The position numbers and the translations under genes were made by a program. Positions 17,866 to 27,367 of a DNA stretch of 29,696 bases are shown one piece after another. The notes beneath the pieces are model-generated. The model was not told the DNA's origin. It ran no database searches and saw only the letters and a program-made list of their open reading frames with translations. How positions within the stretch are numbered: the stretch's first letter is position 1; each line of letters begins with the position of its first letter. The DNA is from Stereocaulon alpinum (Eukaryota > Ascomycota > Lecanoromycetes > Lecanorales > Stereocaulaceae), in the NCBI GenBank assembly GCA_018257865.1, contig JAEUBA010000185.1:1-29696 (forward strand), written 5' to 3'.

Positions 17866-19542
17866 ACAAGCTGGTTAGGAATCGAAGGTAGCCGTTCGCT
17901 AAGATTCTTGAGAGGCTAGTAGTCATGACTGAAGCATAGGTTATACGCGTGATTTCGTTACCGGTATGTTCTAAACCATGTAACGATCTTTGTCGTTGAT
18001 TTGAATGTGTCTGTGAGCAAGACGCTGCCAATTCAGCTCGCAGTCAGGTGCTCTCTGGAATCAGTCGCTCTTGTGCAACATGCTGCGGGCCTAGTAAACT
18101 CCAAGTCGACCACAAGTCTTTGGAGGACGATCACCTCCCTGAGAGCTTTCCGAACTCTTAGAGCTAGTTTGCCTTGTCCTTTTATTACAACATGCACGCA
18201 CTAAATGCACCAGTAGCTTATTGGTCTTGTGCTCTTCAGGCTATACGAAATCCCAGAACTCTGAGATGACTCGAAGATGACTCACAGATGACTTTCTCAC
18301 TACCCTGCTCCTATTTACTTCTTTGAAAGACAAAGACTATGCACTGGTAAAGTAAGCATGCATTTGAGAGACTGTCGTGATCGAAGGTTATGCACCAGTT
18401 ACCACAGCCTCTATTTTGGCGCAATTTGAGTATCGTCTCAAATCTGATGATTGAAATAGAAATACGACAATCTTTGGTTGTGATGGTAGCTGTGGGCTTG
18501 TTGTTCTAAAATTTGGTGTCTTGTTAGGCGCCCTGCGGGACATTTCCGTCCTTTAGCCGAACAATGCAAGCCGGGACGGTGCGCTGTACAAGTGCTTTCG
18601 TACCTTATCCTTGTTATATTCAGCTGGAGACCCCTTTTCAAAGCTAAGCTAGGAATAACTTAGTCCCGTTGGTGAAGGAAGCTCCAACAGCTCGTATCCC
18701 CCTGTATCCCCCCAGGCTGCCACCACTGCGAAAGTCAAGCAACAAAGTCTAGCCGAGAAAAGAGGGTCTAGAATCTCGATCAATTCAGCCCCCGAAGCCA
18801 AAGGAAATGCCCGCCCCGAGACGCCTTACATACTTTGGCACACCACACTATTCGTCCAATCTTTGGTCACGCCGCAAGCCCCGAGCGGCCAATATTTCGC
18901 TTGCAGTCTTGGCCCCCATCTCCCTGCTACGCTTTTGAACGCCTACTGCCGCTCTTGCATGAGCCCCTGCGTATCACAGCGCGAGGAATACGCGCAAGGC
19001 TGACCTTCGCCGTAAACGGTGATGGTGCTGTTTCCGATCCCTGGACAGCTGGAATAGTCGTTTGCCTAGAGCCTGCCCTAGAACTCGGCGCAGCTTCGTG
19101 GAATAGAGCTAAAATCCTGCGGGTAGGGATCCAAGGTATCTTATCTAACGATCTAACAGTATTTACACATAGAGTCAGTAATCTCTGCGATAGTCGCTTC
19201 TGAGTCCGCCAGGAGAAACCTAATGTTCTTACCTAACGTGGTGAGCCGGCGGTAAATTACAGATCCCAGATTAGCACTTACCCTTTTTGTCGTTTCATTC
19301 GGCAAGCCGCGTTCTTACACGAGACGATTGAGGCTGAGGAAGGTGCATGCATTGGTAGGGGGGAAGGATGAGGTTGCATTTGAATGGTCTTGCGGCCACT
19401 TTGCACTTCGTCCTCTCATTCATACCGAATTCGAGCATCCTTCAAATATCGGTACCCCTCGAAGCCGTTGGTCATCAAACACAATATCTCTTAGTCCTTC
19501 CTTGCCGTTCGCAGCCTCTTAAAGCCCTTGAAGCTCGTCAGA
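17866..19542. other. Long intergenic region, no confident gene
   Basis: Open frames here (18001-18204 and 18835-19203 plus, 18438-18641 minus) have no family resemblance, and the 18835 frame lacks an early ATG. A phased set of TGACT motifs at 18267-18293 is listed separately. The 3' part must contain the promoter of the LITAF-like gene. Confidence 0.5.
18267..18293. promoter_or_regulatory. Three TGACT half-sites at 11-bp spacing, one full TGACTCA
   Basis: TGACT occurs at 18267, 18278 and 18289. The middle copy extends to TGACTCA, the AP-1/Gcn4-type bZIP site. Each copy is preceded by GA. The exact 11-bp spacing puts them on about the same face of the helix. There is no gene start within 1 kb, so a regulatory role is only possible. 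Confidence 0.35.
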
Positions 19543-20352
19543 ATGGATGACAAGACCCCTATCAGTGAGTGTCCAGCATCGTCGCCCAACTCTCTAGTCT
19601 CTAACATACTTGTAGGCGCTGTTCCCCCATACGAAGCGTCTCAAACTTTCACTCAACAACCTCAAGTGCAGCATACCACCTCTTACGGCTCAACCCCAGG
19701 TCAGCCTCAGGTCCAACACGAGTAAGTGAAACACTAGGCGCCCAGTCACCTTTCACCTTAAATGATGCCATTAATCGGAACTCCCGTCCGAATCTTCTTC
19801 ATTTCATCTGATCATTGCTTATACCCTTCATCTACAGTATCTATCAGTCCCCTATGCCCACTGGCCAAACCGCAGGCACCATAGAACAACCAACAGCAGT
19901 ACAACAAGCAGTCATGGCCAACAACGAGAAGCAAGAATACTACGCTGGCGCCCAGCCTGCCCCCCAGATGCAACAGCAACCCATGCAGCAAGCACCTGTG
20001 CAACAGATGCAAACGTCGCAATACACGCAATCGAGACCTCTACACTCCTTGGGTGAGGCTGCTGCTCCGGTCGACTGCCCAGTATGCCGCCAAAGAGCCT
20101 TGACTAGAATAGAAAACGTTTCTGGCAATACCACCCAGTACGTCCCACTACGACGATCGTTACCTCCTGCGCGCTTTCGCTGACCTCTTAAATAGCATGT
20201 GGGCCCTCGTGCTTTGCGCATGTCTCTGTCTCGGCTGTATACCCTACTTGATCAACAGCTTGAAGGATATCGAGCACAAGTGCGGCAACTGTGGTGTCTT
20301 GCTTGCCACGTGGAAGAGGAGCGGCCGCACTGTCGTCCACCAACACGTATAA
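19543..20352 (+). CDS. LITAF-domain (zinc ribbon) membrane-associated protein
   Basis: Four exons, 19543-19564, 19616-19721, 19838-20137 and 20196-20352, give 194 residues. Introns are 51, 116 and 58 bp; donors GTGAGT, GTAAGT and GTACGT; the first has a CTAAC branch site. Residues 1-120 are Pro/Gln-rich (QQQPMQQAPVQQMQ). The C-terminal LITAF domain has CPVC (123-126), a THMW segment at 142-145, a hydrophobic Cys-rich stretch (ALVLCACLCLGCIPYLI, 146-162) and HKCGNCG (170-176). The two CxxC pairs bind one zinc, and the hydrophobic stretch between them inserts in the cytosolic face of membranes, usually endosomal or plasma membrane. All key residues are present. PPPY-like N-terminal motifs are weak (PPYE near residue 11). 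Confidence 0.9.
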
Positions 20353-21148
20353 ATACAGCAGCACGTCGCAGGGGCTTGGAATGGCAAGGAGGCAGCATTG
20401 TATTCCGACAATATTTCGATCGACAGAGGAAGACGAGCTTTCGAATGATGTGTGTCGCGAGCGTGTCATACACGTTTTGAGCCAGCAGCTGGGGTAACGT
20501 AATGGTGGTAGAATCCTCAAGAGTTTAATTCTTGTGATATCCTGTTTCGCAGCGCTTGTCTTTGCACGAGCTCAATACATTCTCATAGTTGACTTGCATG
20601 TGTCCACATTCCTCTACTACGTGACTACAATTTCGATCTCTATATACCCCAACAACCACAAGTATAATCGCGTCGCTGAGATATTTCGTTCCAAGTTTGA
20701 CCCGAATGACGGACGACTTCAGCTATGAATGGTGCCCTGGAATCCAGGTATTTACCGGACGGCGGGATGTCCCCGGGAAGCAGCTTAGAGGGCGCTCCCA
20801 AATCCTCCCGGCCCGAGCAACAAATCTCGGAGTTGCCTGGTCAAGGATTCATGTCCAATCATCTCACGCACGCGCGAAGGTCATGACAGGAAAGCCGCCA
20901 AATCTAACCAGTCAACTCTCTCTTTTAGGCTGCAATGTGACTATCAATAGCAGGCTGCAGGTATGATACTGCATGTAATGCAGCCACCGTTTCGGAGGCT
21001 GTGTAGGTCACCGCCTGGCTACCGCCGTGATTTCAGAAGAAAAAACTGACAGCCGCACCGTCCTCGAACCTTCTTGTTATTGACTTTGCTCTTGTGAATA
21101 TGCTTTCCGTTTATCAATATATATAAAAATCTGCTACCTCTCGTGCTG
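20353..21148. other. Intergenic region, no gene recognised
   Basis: Short plus-strand frames (20534-20728, 20697-20966) show no family resemblance. The right end holds an AT-rich TATATATAAA at 21117-21126 just before the membrane-protein start at 21149. Confidence 0.5.
21117..21126 (+). promoter_or_regulatory. TATA-like box close to start of membrane-protein gene
   Basis: TATATATAAA ends 22 bp before the proposed ATG. A TATA box usually sits 30 or more bp before the transcription start, so transcripts driven by it would begin at or after this ATG. Either the box is not used or the true start lies elsewhere. Confidence 0.35.
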
Positions 21149-22942
21149 ATGGTCGTTGCCTTCGGCAATGTCACCGACAACAGTCCCAAGTGGCACGAAG
21201 AACCTAAAACCCGCGGCTCTTGGGGTATACTCACTAGCTCTATCCTCACTATTGCCCTCTGTGCATGGACGGCTCTCCATCTGAACATCCCAGAGCACAA
21301 GAAGACAGATCGCCAATTCCTTCGCAAAGCGAAATGGCTGTTCCTTGGACTCGTCGCTCCAGAAGTCGTCGCTTTCGTCGCATGGCGCCAGCTCGAGGGC
21401 GCAAAGAAGGTGCTGAAGGACGTCCGAGTACATCTGGGACAGCCTGCTCCACGGCCACTATGGAGGCGCATCCTTGGTAAATGTGTGAAATCTTCGCGTA
21501 TGCCTGGTGGATGTAGTCACAAACTGGAGGCAGGGACGAGGTACTCCACGCCAGCTGCTCGAGTTCAGAGACCAGAATGGACCCTTATTCATGGGTTCTA
21601 CGCGCTCATGGGAGGATTTGCGTTGGATAGTAGCGACTCCACGGAGACCTTCCTGCCGGAGTCACAGACGCGCGCAGCGCTCACTTCTGAGGGGTTGCGT
21701 TTCCTGCTTCAGCATGAGCCGAATTTTCTCCCCAGTATATCAAAGGACGAGATCAAAGACAAAAGCAAAGCGGATGGACTGCAGAAGACTCTCATTTGTG
21801 CCCAGGCGCTCTGGTTCTGTGTCAATGTTATTGTAAGATTGGCGCAGAAGTTGCCTATCAGCCTGCTGGAGTTGAATGCTGTAGGGCACGCCTTGTGTGC
21901 GCTGCTCATCTATTGCATGTGGTGGCATAAGCCCCTTGATGTCGACGAGCCGACGTTAATTCGGGGGGAGAGAGTCAAATCGCTGTTTGCTTATATGTGG
22001 ATGTGTTCGCATATCAGCGCCGAGGGGACCAATGACCTTGATATGCATGGAAGGTTGAGGGATGAATTCGATGCGCTGTGGATCTTTCAGAATCCGAGGT
22101 TTGAGGACCTGATCTTCAATGCACAGAGGCCTTGTCGAGATTCGCAGAGCGAGGAGCAAGGAAAGCCGCTACCTGTATTCCCTGCAGCGGAGAACTGGGG
22201 CGTTCATTCGACTGTCTATGATTTCCACCGACAGTACACCCCCAACCAATTGAGGTTCCGCATCATCAAATGGCTCCACACCAAGCATATCCCTCGCATA
22301 AGATTCCCACCCGGCCTAGGGGTCCGCAAAACGGCAGTAGACCATTTGTCACCAACGACCATCACCCGATGGCGCCTGGCCTACCAAGCCATAAAAACCT
22401 ACCACCTAGAAAACGATGTCATATCACGCCACAACACCCTCTCGTACGTCTACGACCAGGGTTCTAGACTCCGAGCCCGCATTCCCAACCATCTCTCACT
22501 TATGGGGAGCAAGCCTAGAGACATATGGCTCAGCTTCGCTGCCGCTGGGTTCTTGTATGGTGGGCTGCACATGCTTGCTTGGGACGCACCCTTCTCTTCA
22601 CGCGTCGAGCAAACCCTTTGGCGCATCTCCGCGTCCGCAGTAACGATGGCGCCGCTACTTGCTGGACCACTGGTACTGGTGTGGCCGATTGCTTCACATA
22701 CTCTCTCACTTTTTTCTGAGGGGTCGAAAGCGGAGCCTAGGGTCAAGGGAGTGGGGCATTGGGCGAGAAATCTGGTTACGGTTGCGTTCATAGGCATGAT
22801 CGTTGTGAGTCCGGCGCTTTGGTTTCTGTATGTGCTTGGGAGGGTTTATCTAGTTGTTGAGTCCTTCAAGAATTTGGCACATTTGCCCACGGGCGCTTTT
22901 GAGGATGTGGCTTGGCCGGCTTATTTGCCACATATTACTTGA
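21149..22942 (+). CDS. Multi-pass membrane protein of a fungal family of unknown function
   Basis: Uninterrupted frame of 597 residues from the ATG at 21149. About seven hydrophobic helices are visible: near 27-46, 64-80, 214-232, 238-258, 458-477, 498-520 and 541-570. The N-terminal pattern (KTRGSWGILTSSILTIALCAWTALHLNIP, quoted here only by its parts RGSWGIL and CAWTALHLN) and the later EWTLIHGFYALMGGF are hallmarks of a large Pezizomycotina family of integral membrane proteins whose function is not established. A long loop (about 260-455) separates helices 4 and 5. NVT at 7-9 is a possible glycosylation site. A GTAAAT at 21478 could be a donor for a small in-frame intron in a poorly conserved stretch; I keep it as coding. 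Confidence 0.8.
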   Translation: MVVAFGNVTDNSPKWHEEPKTRGSWGILTSSILTIALCAWTALHLNIPEHKKTDRQFLRKAKWLFLGLVAPEVVAFVAWRQLEGAKKVLKDVRVHLGQPAPRPLWRRILGKCVKSSRMPGGCSHKLEAGTRYSTPAARVQRPEWTLIHGFYALMGGFALDSSDSTETFLPESQTRAALTSEGLRFLLQHEPNFLPSISKDEIKDKSKADGLQKTLICAQALWFCVNVIVRLAQKLPISLLELNAVGHALCALLIYCMWWHKPLDVDEPTLIRGERVKSLFAYMWMCSHISAEGTNDLDMHGRLRDEFDALWIFQNPRFEDLIFNAQRPCRDSQSEEQGKPLPVFPAAENWGVHSTVYDFHRQYTPNQLRFRIIKWLHTKHIPRIRFPPGLGVRKTAVDHLSPTTITRWRLAYQAIKTYHLENDVISRHNTLSYVYDQGSRLRARIPNHLSLMGSKPRDIWLSFAAAGFLYGGLHMLAWDAPFSSRVEQTLWRISASAVTMAPLLAGPLVLVWPIASHTLSLFSEGSKAEPRVKGVGHWARNLVTVAFIGMIVVSPALWFLYVLGRVYLVVESFKNLAHLPTGAFEDVAWPAYLPHIT

Positions 22943-24145
22943 GTATGATTCTGTTTGCATCCAGGATACAAGCCATCTACCCAGCCATCTCTATCAATGT
23001 CTTATAGTCTAGTCGATTCAGCGTTAACTCATGTGGAAGCGGCTGGATAACATGAGCTGATGCTGATCTTATTCACCTTGTTCTGAAGCTGCTCCTCCGT
23101 GGTTTTATAGCCTTAAGATAGCCCAGTCTGAGCATGCTTGACGCACTCTTAACAACACACTTGAGGACGGTGGGCGATTGTTATCGAGAAACTGGATTGC
23201 AGTACTGACACCGGTATATTTTACGCCAACGATCATGACGTCGTACCTCTTAAACAAGTCTGATGCGATTCGATGGCTGTCTAGTCTATGGGCAAGTAAT
23301 CCGAGATCCGAGTATGGAGCTAGGGAGAGGGGAAGCAGGAATTAGCGGTGGGGTAGCTAGGAGTCATGGGATCAGGCTTCAGCATAGACAACTGACATGA
23401 ACGGTCAGTACTACTGCCGGCAGGGTACAGGTCCTCAAGGCTTTGAAAGAATCGCAACAGATGCGATTAGCCGAGAACTGGTGTGGAATATCCGACGTGA
23501 GAGGGCCCCTCACGGATTGAACTGAAGTCTACACTCTCGTGCAAGGTTCTAGCTGGATTCCATAACAGCATAAGTCCCTAGCAACGGAAGCTACAGACTT
23601 GATTGCGGAGGAGAGTCGAATCTGAGGTCCGGATCTGGAATCCTGTAGTGGAGAAAGTATTTAGCGACTGCTCACATCATGCAACTATATAGTAGAACGC
23701 GACTGTTTGGAGCATCCGGGCTCTTCCATGGCCCTTGAGGGTCCGAAACTGCCGAGATGGGTCGCCTAGGGCTAGGGCTAGACTCGACTCGGCGTGCTTG
23801 TCAAGCGAATTGGAAAAGTGTTCGGATAAATCGCTCTAGGAAGGCGGCACGCTCTTGTATGCATTTCGCTACCGAGTGTCCACTGCTGAGGCATCAAGCG
23901 AATGGTTCAGGATTAACGTAGACTTGAAGACCGAAATCTACGTGGATAGCGGGGTTTGTGATGACCAAGAAACTTATCAGCAAGCTACGGACCGTCGTGC
24001 AGAAGCGGCCACCGAGCGTTGTCACACGTGTCATCCATAGACCGACTTAAGGAGGTTGGAAGTCCTCTGAGATTCTTCCAGTATAGATAGCGTATCAAGT
24101 GACAGAGATTCATTGCAGAACAACCAACAAAAAACCGCTTTTACA
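22943..24145. other. Intergenic region, no gene recognised
   Basis: Only short frames without family resemblance are present (for example 23855-24040 plus, which lacks an ATG at its head). CTAGGGCTAGGGCTAG at 23765-23780 is a short run but is not telomeric repeat. The right end is the promoter of the NmrA-like gene. Confidence 0.5.
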
Positions 24146-25230
24146 ATGGCCGCAAAGAAGATCCTTGTCGTCTTCGGTGCTACTGGTATCCAAGGTGGTT
24201 CTGTTATCAAGTCCGTCTTGAACGATTCGAAGACCGCCAGCGAGTTCAAGATCCGCGGCATCACTCGCGATCCTTCCAAGCCGAACGCCAAAGCATTGGA
24301 AGCCCAAGGCGTTGAATGCGTTGCCGGCGACATCAATGACAAGGAGTCCATTAAGGCTGCATTCCATGGCGCTTATGCTGTCTTCGCCATGACCAATTAC
24401 TGGGAAAAGATGGATGCTGAGCTCGAGATGCAACAAGGAAGGAACATTGCTGACCTTGCAAAGGTCAGTATTCTTACGCCACCTACTTTATTCAAGCAGG
24501 TGAATGAGTATATGGATGCTAATATACAACTAGGAGAGTGGTGTGCAACACCTCATCTGGTCCTCTCTCCTGGACGTGAAGAAGATCACTAATGGTGCAT
24601 TCCCAAACGTCGAGCATTTCGACTCCAAGGCGGCGGTTGAACAATATATTCGCGACCATGACATCCCAGCCACATTCATGCTTCCCGGCTTTTATATGTC
24701 CAACATCCCAGGTGGGAATTTCCGGCAAGCTCCACCAGATAATTATTGGACTCTTGCTTTACCCGCGCCCGCTGATACGCCTGTCCCATTCTTCGACGCT
24801 GCCAGTGATACCGGCAAATTTGTCAAAGGGATACTTACCCATCGAGATCAACTTCTCGGCAAGAGGGTCTATGCCGCTACTGACTACTACACCTTCGAGG
24901 ACGCTGTAAACACCTTCAAGGAGCTAAAGCCGGAAGCTGGCAAGAATGCCCAGTTCAAGCAGCTGACGAAGGAGGAGTACAAGGGTATGTTGGCCCAAGC
25001 AGGTCTGCCAGAGAAAGCGCAGGAGGAGCTTTACGAGAACATGGCTTTCATGCATGATTATGGGTATTACGGGAAAGCCAGTCTTGCTGATAGCCACGCA
25101 GTAAGTTTAAACCGCCCTGTTCTTCTGCTTGTGCCCAGCACTGACACAGAGTCTACAGATACTTGACGAGAAGCCAACATCTTTGAAGGACTTCTTCGCC
25201 AAGGCAAAGGCTTTCGAAGGCGTCAACTGA
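24146..25230 (+). CDS. NmrA-like NAD(P)-binding Rossmann protein
   Basis: Three exons, 24146-24463, 24534-25100 and 25159-25230, give 318 residues. Introns are 70 and 58 bp with GTCAGT and GTAAGT donors. The N-terminus is a Rossmann dinucleotide fold with GATGIQGG (11-18). ITRDPSKPNAKAL and GVECVAGDIND follow, then the atypical-SDR hallmark ESGVQHLIWSSL and FMLPGFYMSN, all characteristic of NmrA/HSCARG-type proteins. These bind NADP and act as redox sensors or regulators rather than classic dehydrogenases, because the YxxxK catalytic pair is lacking. NmrA of Aspergillus controls nitrogen metabolite repression, but this family has many paralogues and this one is not assigned to that role. Length is typical and it looks intact. 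Confidence 0.92.
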
Positions 25231-25924
25231 GCTTGACACTAAAATGGTCTAGCAAGACTCACAAACTGTGTTACTTGGCACTCTGTATCTCTATATGCTA
25301 GTTCCTGACATTCATAGCACATCTGCAGCGATCCATTCGAGACTCGTCATCTAGTCATAGACCACCTACAGTCATCAAGGCTGCAGAGAACAGATTGCGC
25401 AGAACAAGATGCTGACATTGCGGGGTAATATCAATAACAGGGGTCCTTAGTAGGTTTGATGACGCCGAATGATATCCGGCTAAACTTAGACGTCCAAGCT
25501 CGCTACTGCAAGCCGCCTGAAGCTAACGGTCTGCGCCCAACTGCAAATAGATTGCCCGTCTAATTACACAATGACAATCTATGTATCGACCAGCATGCCC
25601 CAAAAGGGATCGAGCGATCCGATATAAGAGACACATGAGGCATCCATCCAGTGCTCTTGTCTAGCATCGAGCAGAAATCTAAGCCCAATTTTACTGTTAA
25701 CCACTGTAGGAGTAATTAATTCCGTGGGGGTATGAGTATCACGCTAATAGGCTAGGTTATTTTCTAATCACTCCCTGGCCACTGCCGAGTTTATACTTCA
25801 CAATTGTTCCTACCTTCTGGATTTCTTTTGTCTTACTATCTATTTAATATCCAGCTCACGGCCCACGTCCACTAGACCAAGGCCGAAATTATGTGAGAGT
25901 AGTAAGCAGAGCGAAGAGATTGAC
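25231..25924. other. Intergenic region, no gene recognised
   Basis: No open frame of note. The N-terminal HET domain expected upstream of the remnant at 25925 is not found here in any frame I read. Confidence 0.5.
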
Positions 25925-26973
25925 TTGCTTACTCGAAGCGACGTGTGGACAAGACTTCTCATGGAGCGACATGGGATGCTTGCCCCGGGCTATGGGAACT
26001 ACAAAACAGACAAATCTATGCAGACGCTCTTGACATCTCACATCAAGCTTGACGTCACGGATCCACACGATAGGATCTATGGAATTCTGGGTACTGCTCA
26101 GACGTTGTGAAGAACATTAGCGAGAGTCTCGGACTGTCTTCTTCTGTACTTCCACACACTGTTGATTACAAACGAGGGAAGAACCATGTCTTTACAGACT
26201 GGGCGAAGTGGATGATTGAATCCGAGAAGAGCTTAAGACTCCTATTCATAGCCCAAATGACCACCACTGAAGCTGAGCTTCCGTCATGGGCACCAAGTTG
26301 GAAGGCGCGTTCTGAGGACGAGATCATACCTAAGTTTTCCGACGCAATGCTCATGTTTCACGCTTCAACAAGATTACTGATGGTTTACAACAACAACAAA
26401 CAGATAACCACGTCCTCCACCAAGTACAGCTTCTCTGTGGACAACCGCCTGCTCTCAGTCACCGGTATCCTTCTAACCACCTTTAACGACTCTTACACGT
26501 TCAAGGAAGTCAAGCCTGACTACGAGCGACGGCTGTTCAAATTCCTCCCTCCGGGCTATCTAAGCGGAGTAATTTCAAGCGTGTGGGACCATTGGTGTAA
26601 TTATGACGCCTATAGGAGAGCCCTCAAAGTCCAAATAGGCACAACATATCAGCTTGCCATGGACTATTCGGCGACGCGCAAAAAGACGCCCACGCGTATT
26701 GCGAAGATAAGAAGGGTCATCTGCACGAATCGGAAACAATATGTGAACTCGAGTGGGAGGACTGGAACAGTACCTAAGCGGACGAGGCATGGAGATGTAA
26801 TTGTTCTGATTGTGGGTGTTGAGACGCCGTTTGTGCTGAGGCCCCATGACGGCAAGTATGTTTTGATTGGGGAGGCATTTGCTGAGGGGTGCATGAAGGG
26901 CGAGAAAGCGGGTAGGAAGACAGAGACCTTTACGTTGAATTTAATCTTCGCTCAAGGATTGTCGATGCTATGA
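25925..26973 (+). pseudogene. Remnant of a heterokaryon-incompatibility (HET) protein, truncated and frameshifted
   Basis: The first frame (25925-26110) carries TDPHDRIYGILG, the conserved segment near the end of the HET region (usual form DPRDKIYALLG). It ends in a TGA, and the next frame (26107-26973) continues with VDYKRG, FTDWAKWMI and LPSWAPSWKA. It ends in the C-terminal pattern RHGDVIVLIVG, PFVLRPHDGKYVLIGEAF and CMKGE. The two frames overlap by four bases, so one or two bases are lost or gained near 26105; an intron does not fit. The N-terminal part of the HET domain is missing. HET proteins trigger cell death on non-self recognition; this copy cannot make a complete one. It borders the right-hand transposon, 213 bp away. 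Confidence 0.8.
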
Positions 26974-27186
26974 TACTTTTGGACCTTAGAGTCAGAATTT
27001 ACCCTTTAATAGAGTGACCTTGTGCTAGGGTTCAAGGTCAGGAGAATGGTCCAAATTGCCAAGAGTGAGATTTGTGCCAGAAGACAAGTCTCAGGAGACG
27101 GGCCCAACGAAAGGCTGGCGGGGTATTGACATGAGTCGAAAACTGTCGTAAGACAATGGCTAGTAGTGTTGATAGATTGCTTAAAT
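26974..27186. other. Short spacer between HET remnant and right LTR
   Basis: The composition is ordinary with no open frame. It ends at the inferred insertion point of the right gypsy element. Confidence 0.6.
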
Positions 27187-27367
27187 TGATTAGGAGCAAG
27201 AGAAGCTTACTTATTCTAAAATACCTACTCGCTAAGCCTATACTTAGCGCTTACTAGTTAATATTATAATAAGATACTGGTAATAAAAAAGATGTTAGCG
27301 TCCTCGCTAACTGCAGCTATAAGTAATTTATATAAACTACTAACAGCCTACTTTAAGTAACTAATTA
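27187..27367 (-). repeat. 3' LTR of right gypsy element, 181 bp
   Basis: On the plus strand it starts TGATTAG and ends CTAATTA, that is inverted TGATTAG..CTAATCA with one C-to-T change. A pyrimidine tract (27368-27380, CCCTACCCCTTTA) lies directly beyond the right end, which is the polypurine tract on the minus strand. The start coincides with the sharp change from normal to RIP-type composition. A 7-bp hairpin (GTTAGCG/CGCTAAC, 27294-27311) lies within it. The expected target duplication partner of the 5 bases at 27182-27186 (TAAAT) is outside the window. Confidence 0.75.

Noticed and set aside
18835..19203. Plus-strand open frame of 122 codons
   Set aside because: It starts at TTG, has no domain and no intron or start context typical of the neighbouring genes.
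23765..23780. CTAGGGCTAGGGCTAG resembling telomeric repeat
   Set aside because: It has CTAGGG instead of TTAGGG, is only about two and a half units long, and lies within ordinary intergenic sequence.
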